Shown: one piece after another, positions 15,054-22,757 of the stretch | Layout: each line of letters opens with the position of its first letter | Numbering within the stretch: the first letter of the stretch is position 1 | Assembly: GCA_035478835.1 (NCBI GenBank) | Contig: DATIJH010000003.1 | Span: forward strand, 9,345 to 73,344 | Source: DATASD01 sp035478835 | GTDB lineage: Bacteria > Patescibacteriota > Saccharimonadia > Saccharimonadales > UBA4665 | Length of the DNA stretch: 64,000 bases | Direction: 5' to 3' | Notes under the pieces: generated by a model | Database searches by the model: none | Told to the model about the DNA's origin: nothing | The model's input: only the letters and a program-made list of their open reading frames with translations | Translations under genes and position numbers: made by a program

Positions 15054-15438
15054 GCGCGCCCATTAGAACATAAAGGTCGTCGAGCGCCGCCGCGTCGAGC
15101 TCGGCAGTGCCTTCGGCCTGTGTAAAAAAGAACTCAACTTTTTCGATGAGCCATTTTTCTTCGCCCGGCTGGACTATGTTGGTCACTACTTTGCCCTGGC
15201 CGCCGGGATTGACAACTTCGAGCGACCGCGCCGTGCCGTCACGTTTGCGCAAATGTCCGCGCCGGATCAGGTTGTTCACATGCAGCGCCACTGTTGCCAC
15301 CGAGGTATATTCCAGCCCGTTCATGATTTCGCGGTAGCTCGGACTGTAGCCGTGTTCGCCAATAAATTGCTCGAGAAAGCTGAGCAGCTCGCGCTGTTTT
15401 TTAGTTGGCCGGACCGGTTGGGGTGTTACTTCGTTCAT
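14974..15438 (-). CDS. LexA-like winged-helix DNA-binding protein without peptidase domain
   Basis: 154 aa. Residues 12-75 match the LexA N-terminal HTH: PTKKQRELLSFLEQFIGEHG, SPSYREI and SVATVALHVNNLIRRGHLRK. The C-terminal half (EKVEFFFTQAEGTAELDAAALDDLYVLMGAL) is not the LexA S24 autoprotease; no Ala-Gly cleavage site or Ser/Lys dyad is visible. It therefore cannot be a self-cleaving SOS repressor as written. Its start lies inside the GtrA gene (38-base overlap), so it is expressed from the ligase-gtrA operon. Target genes unknown. Confidence 0.8.
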   Translation of the reverse strand: MNEVTPQPVRPTKKQRELLSFLEQFIGEHGYSPSYREIMNGLEYTSVATVALHVNNLIRRGHLRKRDGTARSLEVVNPGGQGKVVTNIVQPGEEKWLIEKVEFFFTQAEGTAELDAAALDDLYVLMGALKVLGLEGAAQSFLPRLAELRKQLAA

Positions 15439-15895
15439 GCTTTGCCTTTGGTTTTATTGTACCGCCAGTTTCCGGAAACACCCAGTAGCGATACCACAAA
15501 TAACTCCACACCGTGAAAAATCCAGCCGAAATAAAGAACCCGATGTACGGCGTAATGCCGATGTGCTGCAGCCCGCCGATCAACAAATAATCGAGCACAA
15601 ACCCGACGCTCTCGATCGTAATATAGCGCGCCACGTGCTCCATTTCGCTGAGTTTTTTGCCGCTCGCCGCAAACGCCCAATAGCGCTGTACCAGATAATT
15701 GAGCGTCCAGCCCACCGCATCGGCTGCGATCTTGGCCGACCACCAGTTCCAATGAAATCCGCTGTAACAGAGCGCAAACACGCCGTAGCCCGACCAAAAA
15801 TACAGTCCGCCGCCGGCCATATATTTAGCAAACTGCACCAGATATTTGTGCCGGAATCGCTTTGGGAAAATAGTAAGCCAAAGTGAACTGCTCAT
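15401..15895 (-). CDS. GtrA-family membrane protein
   Basis: 164 aa, four hydrophobic spans. GtrA features: the first helix region LVQFAKYMAGGGLYFWSGYG, a second part with NYLVQRYWAFAASGKK, and the end TVWSYLWYRYWVFPE. GtrA proteins are thought to help move lipid-linked sugars across the membrane. It overlaps the ligase gene by four bases upstream and the LexA-like gene by 38 bases downstream. This places it in a surface-glycan operon. Confidence 0.85.
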   Translation of the reverse strand: MSSSLWLTIFPKRFRHKYLVQFAKYMAGGGLYFWSGYGVFALCYSGFHWNWWSAKIAADAVGWTLNYLVQRYWAFAASGKKLSEMEHVARYITIESVGFVLDYLLIGGLQHIGITPYIGFFISAGFFTVWSYLWYRYWVFPETGGTIKPKAKHERSNTPTGPAN

Positions 15896-17217
15896 GCACG
15901 CACCTTTTTACTTTGTTTTAAGCGCGGTGCCAGCGCTGCGCCGGCCAGCGTCCACCATATAATTGCCAGCGTGTCGTCCGTCCAGGCGTGCGACAGCATG
16001 TTTATAAGCGTGAGACCAAGCAAGCTTGCTAGCAGTACACGCGCCAGCGGTTCGGCTCGCCGCTGCCACAAACCGTAGCCGGCAAGCACGCAAATCGCCG
16101 TAAATAGGCCGAGGCCGAGCCAGCCCGCCTCTTGCCCGATCTGCAAAAAGTAATTTTCGGCAATGCGCGCTGGGTGATTGTTGTGCGCCGAGGCCGGACC
16201 CGCCGTGCCCGGGCCGCGCCCGAGCGGCTCACGCGCTACCTCGCGCACGCCCTGGCGCAGCGCCGAACCGCGCGCCGCGTTCGAGCTCTCGGCCGACTGG
16301 GACGTCGTATCAGTATGGAAAAACGTGTTTTCGAACTGGCTGTTGTGCCGTAGCAGCATAAACGCGCCGGCGCCTACCAGCAGCACGGCCGCCGCGCCTA
16401 CCATCGCCACCCCTTTGAGCCGCTTACTGGTTATCGTCCACCACACCAGCGCGGCAAGTGCCACCACTGCACCAATATACGCGCTGCGCGAATAGGTGTA
16501 CATGAGCACCACCAATGCTGCACCAAAACTGCCAACCATCAATATTTTTGCCCACAAAGCCCGGTGCTTAAACCCTGCGCCGGCCAGGGACGCAAGCACA
16601 ATTACCAGATACGCCCCAAGCGGATTTGCACCACGCAAAGTAGCTTGAGCGCGTACATATGCAAGCTTTTGGTCAACCGTTTCGAACGGCGCAATCGTGT
16701 GCGGACCGTAGCCAAAATGCTGCAAAAACCCAACCGGCAACACAAAAATCTCCAGCAGCCCAAATACCAGCGCAATTGCCGCTGGAATCAGCACCAGCTT
16801 GCGCCAATGGATTCGCAGCCATTCGTTATGCGCAAATATTACTTGTGCGGCAAGCAAAAATAATGGCAGCCGCATGTCGAGCACCAAGCCGTCACCCAAC
16901 GCCGCGCCCGTCACTGCATGCCGCGCCAAAGCCACCGCGCCAAGCACCAATAATAATGCGCAGTACGCAGCAATGCATCGCGTCAGCCACGTTTTGCCAA
17001 GCGCCGTGCGGAGCGCCGCATCACGCGCCCAAATCGCCAGCGCCACCACACCCAAACCGGCCAACAACACCTCCGGCCACAGCCGCAAAGCCGTGTAATG
17101 GCCCACTCCGCTCGCCAGCCACACCGTTAAAAATGCATGGAACGGCGCCAGTGCCAAGAGCGCGCCTATAAGTGCAGTTCCCGCTGTTGTTAATTTTTGC
17201 AGAACAGATGATTTCAT
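15892..17217 (-). CDS. O-antigen ligase / Wzy-like polysaccharide polymerase-ligase
   Basis: 441 aa with about 11-12 hydrophobic spans. The family's conserved loop is visible: GANPLGAYLVIVLASL, YTYSRSAYIGAVVALAALVW (RSAYIG motif) and, in the large outer loop, GRGPGTAGPASAHNNHPARI followed by ENYFLQIGQEAGWLGL. Such proteins transfer a glycan from its lipid carrier to an acceptor or polymerise repeat units. Choice between ligase and polymerase is not possible here. It is divergent from the sugar-phosphate transferase at 17.3 kb. Confidence 0.85.
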   Translation of the reverse strand: MKSSVLQKLTTAGTALIGALLALAPFHAFLTVWLASGVGHYTALRLWPEVLLAGLGVVALAIWARDAALRTALGKTWLTRCIAAYCALLLVLGAVALARHAVTGAALGDGLVLDMRLPLFLLAAQVIFAHNEWLRIHWRKLVLIPAAIALVFGLLEIFVLPVGFLQHFGYGPHTIAPFETVDQKLAYVRAQATLRGANPLGAYLVIVLASLAGAGFKHRALWAKILMVGSFGAALVVLMYTYSRSAYIGAVVALAALVWWTITSKRLKGVAMVGAAAVLLVGAGAFMLLRHNSQFENTFFHTDTTSQSAESSNAARGSALRQGVREVAREPLGRGPGTAGPASAHNNHPARIAENYFLQIGQEAGWLGLGLFTAICVLAGYGLWQRRAEPLARVLLASLLGLTLINMLSHAWTDDTLAIIWWTLAGAALAPRLKQSKKVRA

Positions 17218-17272
17218 AGTGTTACAATGCTAGTATACCTAAAAAGTAGTGCCCGCGAACAAAACTAGAGCC

Positions 17273-18706
17273 ATGAAAAACAACGCCTCACTGATTTATA
17301 ACGCTTGCTTAGTTGTCGGCGACTTTTTAGCGCTTGCGGCGGCGTTTGTTGGCGCCTATATCTTGCGTGTTAGCTTGAGCGATGTCTATATTTCCCATCC
17401 GGTCAGCAGCCGCACATATCTGGCCGCATTCCTGGTACTTTTGCCGTTTTGGATCCTGATTTTCGCCCTGCTCGGCTTGTACAACAGCAATATTTACGAA
17501 CGCCGCTTTAGTGAGCTCGGCCGTCTGCTCATTGGCTCGTTCATTGGCATGCTGTTCATCGTATTTTGGAGCTTTATATCGGTGAAGCCGATTTTCCCGG
17601 CCAAACTGGTGCCGATTTACGCCTTTGGACTGGCGTTTGTGTTTTTGGTGCTGTTCCGCAACCTGGCACGGCTGGTGCGCACCAGTTTGTTCAGTTACAA
17701 CATTGGGCTGACGCGCATCGCCGTAGTCGGCAACACACCGATGACGCGCGAGCTCATTAGTTCGCTCATCGACAGCCGCACTTCCGGTTACAAAGTCATG
17801 GCCGTGATCGGCGGCAAACGCCAAGCCACTGGCTACAATGTGCTCACCTACAGCAACTTCCGCGAGTTTTTACAAAGCGCGCCGGTAGAGCTGCACGGAA
17901 TCATCCAAACCGAGCTCTACGCCGACGAATCGCGCAATGCCGAAATCCTCACCTATGCCCAGGAGCATCATATTAACTACCGCTTTGTGCCCGGCAATTC
18001 CGAGCTGTTCGTGGGCAACATCGACGTCGAGCTGTTCCGCTCCAGCGTGCCGGTTATTAACGTGCGCCACACTGCGCTGTTTGGCTGGGGCCGCGTAGTC
18101 AAACGCTTGACGGACATCATTCTGGGCAGCATTTTGCTGCTGATCGCCGCCATTCCAATGCTGCTTATCGCGATAATCATCAAACTCAGTGAGCCAAGCG
18201 GCAAAATCATGTACAAACCGCGGCGCCTAGGCCGTTTTGGCAACACGTTCGAGTTTTACAAATTTCGCAGCATGTACCAAAAATATTCGATGAGCCCCGA
18301 GGAAGGCTTTGCCAAAATGGGGCGACTTGACTTGCTCAAACAGTACCGGGAAAACGGCGACCAATTGGAAAACGACCCGCGCATAACACCGATCGGCCGG
18401 TTCCTGCGCAAGACCAGCCTGGACGAGCTGCCGCAGCTCATTAACGTCGTTAAAGGCGACATCAGCCTGGTTGGGCCGCGCGCGCTCGACCCGCAGGAGC
18501 TCAACCAATACGCCAAAAAGAACCTTATTTTAGCTGTTAAAACCGGGCTGACCGGGCTGGCGGTCGTATCTGGCCGACGCGATATTCCGTTTGAGGAGCG
18601 GCGCAAGCTCGATCTGTATTACGTGCAAAACTGGAGTTTGTGGCTCGACCTGACGATTTTGCTCAAGACCGTCCGCGTGGTGCTGAGGCGAACGGGGGCA
18701 CGGTAA
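17273..18706 (+). CDS. Polyprenyl-phosphate sugar-1-phosphate transferase (WbaP/EpsE-like)
   Basis: 477 aa from ATG 17273; a GTG eight codons upstream is less likely. The N-terminus has four or five membrane spans (to ~residue 125), followed by a nucleotide-binding-like region (RIAVVGNTPMTRELISSLID). The catalytic bacterial sugar-transferase domain begins about residue 275 with KRLTDIILGSILLL. It carries FYKFRSMY, the KTSLDELPQLINVVKGDISL motif and VGPRALDP. The family starts glycan synthesis by putting the first sugar phosphate on undecaprenyl phosphate. It is followed directly by a glycosyltransferase. Confidence 0.9.
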   Translation: MKNNASLIYNACLVVGDFLALAAAFVGAYILRVSLSDVYISHPVSSRTYLAAFLVLLPFWILIFALLGLYNSNIYERRFSELGRLLIGSFIGMLFIVFWSFISVKPIFPAKLVPIYAFGLAFVFLVLFRNLARLVRTSLFSYNIGLTRIAVVGNTPMTRELISSLIDSRTSGYKVMAVIGGKRQATGYNVLTYSNFREFLQSAPVELHGIIQTELYADESRNAEILTYAQEHHINYRFVPGNSELFVGNIDVELFRSSVPVINVRHTALFGWGRVVKRLTDIILGSILLLIAAIPMLLIAIIIKLSEPSGKIMYKPRRLGRFGNTFEFYKFRSMYQKYSMSPEEGFAKMGRLDLLKQYRENGDQLENDPRITPIGRFLRKTSLDELPQLINVVKGDISLVGPRALDPQELNQYAKKNLILAVKTGLTGLAVVSGRRDIPFEERRKLDLYYVQNWSLWLDLTILLKTVRVVLRRTGAR

Positions 18707-18707
18707 C

Positions 18708-19811
18708 GTGGCCGCCGATAAACAATTAAAAGTCGCCATCGTGCACGACTGGCTGGTCGGTGGCGGCGCCGAACGCGTCGTCATGGAGCTGCACAATACG
18801 TTTCCGGATGCACCGATTTACACCTCATACTGCACGCCGGAATGGCGCGAGCGGCTCGATGGCAAAGTGGTGACCGGCTGGCTGCAGCACTTTGGCCGGT
18901 TGCGTAAATTCCTGGCTTTAGGACGTATTTGGTGGTTCACGCATTTGGACTTTACAGGTTACGACTTGGTTATCAGTAGCTCCGGCAACGGTGAGGCCAA
19001 AGGCATTCGCGTGCCAAAAGGTGTCACGCACGTCTGTTATTGCCACTCGCCGACGCATTATTATTGGCGCCATTACGAGCAATATTTGCGGCGTCCCGGC
19101 TTTGGCCTTTTTGACCCTTTGGCGCGGCTTGGCTTGCGCCTATTGCTCGGGCCGCTCCGCCGCTGGGACTTGCGCGCCTCGTCCCGGCCGGATTATTACA
19201 TCGCCAATTCCAATCACATCAAAGACGATATTAAGACGTATTACGGCCGCGACGCCGTGGTTATCCACCCGCCAATTGACGTGGCGCGGTTTTCGCCCAG
19301 CGTGCCGCTCACCGAACGCCGCAGTTTTATCACGGTTGGCCGGCAAGCCACCTACAAACGCACCGACATCATTGTTGAGGCGTGCAGCAAACTCAATTTG
19401 CCGCTTGAGGTTTTAGGCAGCGGCCCCGACCACGAGCGGCTCAAAAAACTGGCCGGTCCGAGCGTAACATTCCTGCCGCGCCCCAGCGACGCCGAAGTCG
19501 CCGCGCACATGGCTCATGCCAAAGCCTTTTTGTTTGCCGCGTACGAAGATTTTGGCGTGACGCCTGTTGAGGCGCTGGCGGCCGGCACCCCAGTCATCGC
19601 TTTTAAAGCCGGCGGCGCGTTCGATTATGTCGTGCCCGGCCTCACTGGCCAATTCTTTACTGAGCAAACGCCCGAAAGTCTGGCTCGCGCGCTCAAAAAC
19701 TACGATCCGACAACATACGATCCGCAAAAAATCGCCAAATTCGCCGAAAGCTTTTCACCTCAGGCGTTCGCCAAGAAGCTCCGGGCGTTCTTAAAAACCA
19801 TTGTAAAATAA
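18708..19811 (+). CDS. Glycosyltransferase family 4
   Basis: 367 aa, GTG start right after the preceding stop (TAAcGTG). GT-B fold: N-terminal VAIVHDWLVGGGAERVVMEL, C-terminal nucleotide-sugar site AYEDFGVTPVEALAAGTPVI (E-x7-E) followed by GGAFDYVVPGLTGQ. It probably adds a second or later sugar to the lipid-linked glycan begun by the upstream enzyme. Donor and acceptor are unknown. Confidence 0.88.
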   Translation: MAADKQLKVAIVHDWLVGGGAERVVMELHNTFPDAPIYTSYCTPEWRERLDGKVVTGWLQHFGRLRKFLALGRIWWFTHLDFTGYDLVISSSGNGEAKGIRVPKGVTHVCYCHSPTHYYWRHYEQYLRRPGFGLFDPLARLGLRLLLGPLRRWDLRASSRPDYYIANSNHIKDDIKTYYGRDAVVIHPPIDVARFSPSVPLTERRSFITVGRQATYKRTDIIVEACSKLNLPLEVLGSGPDHERLKKLAGPSVTFLPRPSDAEVAAHMAHAKAFLFAAYEDFGVTPVEALAAGTPVIAFKAGGAFDYVVPGLTGQFFTEQTPESLARALKNYDPTTYDPQKIAKFAESFSPQAFAKKLRAFLKTIVK

Positions 19812-19867
19812 ACCGCTTGTACTTGGCGCGATTCAGGAGTACAGTCACTCCGTTAATTTAGGAATGT

Positions 19868-20416
19868 ATGAAACAACGTACGAAAAACGTGCTCCGTGCC
19901 GGGGCGGCGGTCGGCCTCTGTAGCGCTATTTTGGGAAGCGAATATTTGGTGCACGAACTTGGTCGCGTGGACGGCGTACAGCAAGGCATTGATCAAGGCA
20001 TCCAGATCTGTAACGCGCGCTTGGCGAGCACCCCAATTGGCCACCTCGCCCTCAGGCAAGCCGAGACAGAAACTCTTGCCGGAGCAACCGGTAAAGAAGA
20101 CTTTGCAGCCAAGCTCAACGGGCTAAACCCGCAGTTCGCGCAAGCCCTCGGCACCGCCGGCATAAAACAAGTACTCATCTCGGAAGTCCGCCACACCGGC
20201 ACAAAACCAGGGGAAACCGACGCGGCAAACACCTATAACTTACACCTCGACACCGAGGCAGCGGCAATTGGCACAGCGATACACGATTACCAAACGCACG
20301 AGAATTCAACCGACTCTACGGCCATTAATTATGACTTCACCCGGCCAGACTTAGTGGGCGACCCGGATGTCGCGGTAGACATTTATGTGCTGCAGCTAGG
20401 CTGTAACCGCGCTTAA
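19868..20416 (+). CDS. Exported/anchored protein, tandem family member 1
   Basis: 182 aa. It starts MKQRTKNVLRAGAAVGLCSA with a signal anchor, then GVQQGIDQGIQICNARLAS. AGGA lies six bases before ATG 19868. The next two loci to the right encode the same kind of protein: GY/V-x-Q-G motif after the anchor, a conserved Cys followed by N/A-x-L, a central LGxxGIKxV-like segment and a Cys near the C-terminus (LQLGCNRA). Two Cys may form a disulfide, in keeping with the DsbA-like protein in this window. Family unknown. Confidence 0.7.
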   Translation: MKQRTKNVLRAGAAVGLCSAILGSEYLVHELGRVDGVQQGIDQGIQICNARLASTPIGHLALRQAETETLAGATGKEDFAAKLNGLNPQFAQALGTAGIKQVLISEVRHTGTKPGETDAANTYNLHLDTEAAAIGTAIHDYQTHENSTDSTAINYDFTRPDLVGDPDVAVDIYVLQLGCNRA

Positions 20417-20454
20417 GTAGCGTAATAAAACTAATAATCGGTAACGGAGGATCT

Positions 20455-20986
20455 GTGCGTACAAAATATAAGGGGGAACCGGGGTGGCCGCGGGCGTGCT
20501 GTTCCTGGGTGTTGGATATATGGAGCAGCAGAACGGCTACAATGCCGGAGTTGCAGATACCCAGCAAAAGATCGCGGATGCGGCAAAAAAAGCAGCCAAT
20601 GATTGCCTCGCCCATGCAGAATGGAAGAATGCCGCTATTTTAGACATCAGACCTGAGACGTGCAGCTCATAAAATCCGGCTTTAGGCGGATTCACGAGCT
20701 GCCAGGGGCAGAAGTTAAAAGCTTCCTGGGCCATTTAGGTGAGGCTGGTCTCAAGCATATCACCATCGAAACGAACGACGGCGACGACGCAATAAAACAC
20801 AGCGACCTTGAGGGCGCAGAAACAGCCATGCAGGTTGACATACTGAGCTACCTGCCGGACCTAACACACGACGGCGACGTAACCTTTACACAAAGAATCC
20901 AACCGGGTTTGCCCGACACTGGCATCGGCGCCGCCCGCATTTTTTTGAGCACTATTGCGTGCGCTCCGGAAACGAAGTACCCGTAA
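20455..20986 (+). pseudogene. Broken member 2 of the tandem exported-protein family
   Basis: A GGAGG precedes GTG 20455, but the reading frame shifts near 20484, within a G-rich run (aagggggaaccgggg), and again near 20650-20660. Pieces in three frames read, in order: MRTKYKGEPG; GVLFLGVGYMEQQNGYNAGV with KKAANDCLAHAEW; and VKSFLGHLGEAGLKHITIET to STIACAPETKYP. These align with the anchor, the Cys region, the LGETGLKKV-like segment and the C-terminal Cys of the 186-aa member downstream. Either a decaying gene or sequencing/assembly indels, the first at a homopolymer. Confidence 0.7.
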
Positions 20987-21056
20987 TGACTTCCGGTAAA
21001 TATATTGTATTATAAACAGTTTTATTGTATAGTTTGTTAGTAATTAGGAGTTCTCG

Positions 21057-21617
21057 ATGCGTAAAGCAGCAAAATTCGGCGCAGTCGCTGGCGCTGGCCT
21101 TGCACTTGGCAGTGCACTTGTTTTTGGCCGGGAGACCGGCTATGATCTCGGCATAGCTGGCAAACAGCAAGCCGTAACCGACGCCAGCAGACAGGCAGCC
21201 GTTGACTGCAACGCCAACCTCAGCTGGGTGCCACGCAGCACCGTTATGCTGAGTCCTGCAGAAGTGGCCGAGTTCGCCACCACCAAAGGTACCGGCGACA
21301 TTGCAACCGACCCAATTGGCGCAAGCCTCATGCATAACCTTGGCGAAACCGGCCTCAAAAAAGTGATTATGCATGCCGGAAGCAATGATGCAGGCGATAC
21401 CCTCGGCGACCAGCCTCTTTGGAACGAGATGAGCACCCTCGAAAACAACATAGCAGACGGGGTATCCAAGAGAGTCAGCCCGATTGCCGCACGAAACCTC
21501 GTATTCGAGAACGAAGTCAGTACACAGACTCCTAATCTTGTGGCGGGCGCCGTAAAGATCGACGCCTTCCAGGCAATGTGCGCCACCCCAACAACCGTCC
21601 CTACCCCCACAAAGTAG
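21057..21617 (+). CDS. Exported/anchored protein, tandem family member 3
   Basis: 186 aa with TAGGAG upstream of ATG 21057. Signal anchor at about 5-24 (FGAVAGAGLALGSALVFG), then RETGYDLGIAGKQQAVTDAS, DCNANLSWV and LGETGLKKVIM; last Cys in QAMCATPT. It shares layout with the 182-aa and the broken copy to the left. Ends in a Thr/Pro tail. Family and role unknown; location between glycan genes suggests the cell surface. Confidence 0.7.
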   Translation: MRKAAKFGAVAGAGLALGSALVFGRETGYDLGIAGKQQAVTDASRQAAVDCNANLSWVPRSTVMLSPAEVAEFATTKGTGDIATDPIGASLMHNLGETGLKKVIMHAGSNDAGDTLGDQPLWNEMSTLENNIADGVSKRVSPIAARNLVFENEVSTQTPNLVAGAVKIDAFQAMCATPTTVPTPTK

Positions 21618-21625
21618 CGCCAATT

Positions 21626-21655
21626 TTGTCCAACTCCTTAAAAACACGCTATAAT
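21626..21655 (+). promoter_or_regulatory. manC promoter, probable leaderless transcript
   Basis: TTGTCC (21626-21631), an 18-base spacer and a perfect TATAAT (21650-21655), then six bases (aggggg) to ATG 21662. Transcription would begin at or one base before the start codon. Confidence 0.6.
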
Positions 21656-21661
21656 AGGGGG

Positions 21662-22753
21662 ATGAAAATAATCGTGACCGCTGGTGGACAGGGTACTAAA
21701 CTATGGCCCTACTCCCGCCAGGACAAACCTAAACAGTTCCAGCCGATTATCGGCGATACGTCGTCATATCAGCAAACTATCCAAACGTTGCTGCAAAAGT
21801 TCGCGCCCGAAGACATTTTCATATCAACTAAGCGTAAATTTATTAAATTTGTTTCCGAGCAGTCGCCCGAGATTCCGCTGCGCAACTACATTGTGGAGCC
21901 GGACGCCGCCAAAGACACCGGCCCGGGCCACGGCCTGGCGTTCTTGCGCCTCAGCATGCTGCATCCGGATGAGCCGTTCTTTTTGATTCAGGCAGACTGT
22001 ATTCGCCAACCCGGCGAAGCCTTCTTGCAAATGATCGAAGACGCCGGCAACATTGTAGCCGAAGAAAAAAAGCTGCTGACCGGCGGCATCAAGGCAACCG
22101 AACCGAACGTGGGCGTCGATTATCTGCAGCTTGGCGAGCACATCAAAAACAAAGGCAATCAGGAGCTGTACGAAATCGCCAACTTCCTTGGCCGGCGCAA
22201 AACGTACCGCGAAACCAAAGAGCTGGTCGAAAGTTTTAGCGTCGTCACGCACAGCAATCACTACTGCTGGTACCCCGGGCTGATGCTCGACGCATACAAG
22301 CAGTACCGGCCGGACTGGCACGAAGCGCTCATGAGAATGCGCGACGCCTTTGACAAACCGGGCGAGGACGCCGCCATCACCGCCGTTTACGAAACCATGG
22401 AAAAGGGCTCGACCGAAGAAGTCACCCGGGGCGTCATGGAAGCAAAGCAAAGTGCTGTCATTTTACTGCCGTTTAAGTGGACCGACATCGGTACCTGGGG
22501 CTCGGTGTACGAGTTCTTTGCGGACGGCGAAGGCCTCGAGAATTACCAGGACGGCAACGTTATAACTGTCGAAACGCATGGCTCACTCATTAAAACCAGC
22601 AATAAACACAAGCTGGTGGCGGTAGCTGGCGTAGACGACCTCGTCATTGTAGACACCGACGATGCCCTGCTCGTCATTCCCAAACACAAGATCGAGCAGA
22701 TCAAAGACATCCAGGCGGCGCTCGCCGAATCCGGCAACCAGCGATATTTGTAA
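21662..22753 (+). CDS. manC: Mannose-1-phosphate guanylyltransferase
   Basis: 363 aa from ATG 21662; an extended frame upstream overlaps the previous gene and is rejected because of the promoter. Nucleotidyltransferase signature MKIIVTAGGQGTKLWPYSRQ, with Lys in place of the usual Arg of GTRLWP; KPKQF follows. Residues FILIQAD-like (PFFLIQADCIRQPGE) and FKWTDIGTWGSVYEF are typical of GMP enzymes. It makes GDP-mannose from Man-1-P and GTP. The partner phosphomannomutase is 3 kb downstream. The C-terminal PMI domain of bifunctional ManC is absent. Confidence 0.88.
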   Translation: MKIIVTAGGQGTKLWPYSRQDKPKQFQPIIGDTSSYQQTIQTLLQKFAPEDIFISTKRKFIKFVSEQSPEIPLRNYIVEPDAAKDTGPGHGLAFLRLSMLHPDEPFFLIQADCIRQPGEAFLQMIEDAGNIVAEEKKLLTGGIKATEPNVGVDYLQLGEHIKNKGNQELYEIANFLGRRKTYRETKELVESFSVVTHSNHYCWYPGLMLDAYKQYRPDWHEALMRMRDAFDKPGEDAAITAVYETMEKGSTEEVTRGVMEAKQSAVILLPFKWTDIGTWGSVYEFFADGEGLENYQDGNVITVETHGSLIKTSNKHKLVAVAGVDDLVIVDTDDALLVIPKHKIEQIKDIQAALAESGNQRYL

Positions 22754-22757
22754 ATGC

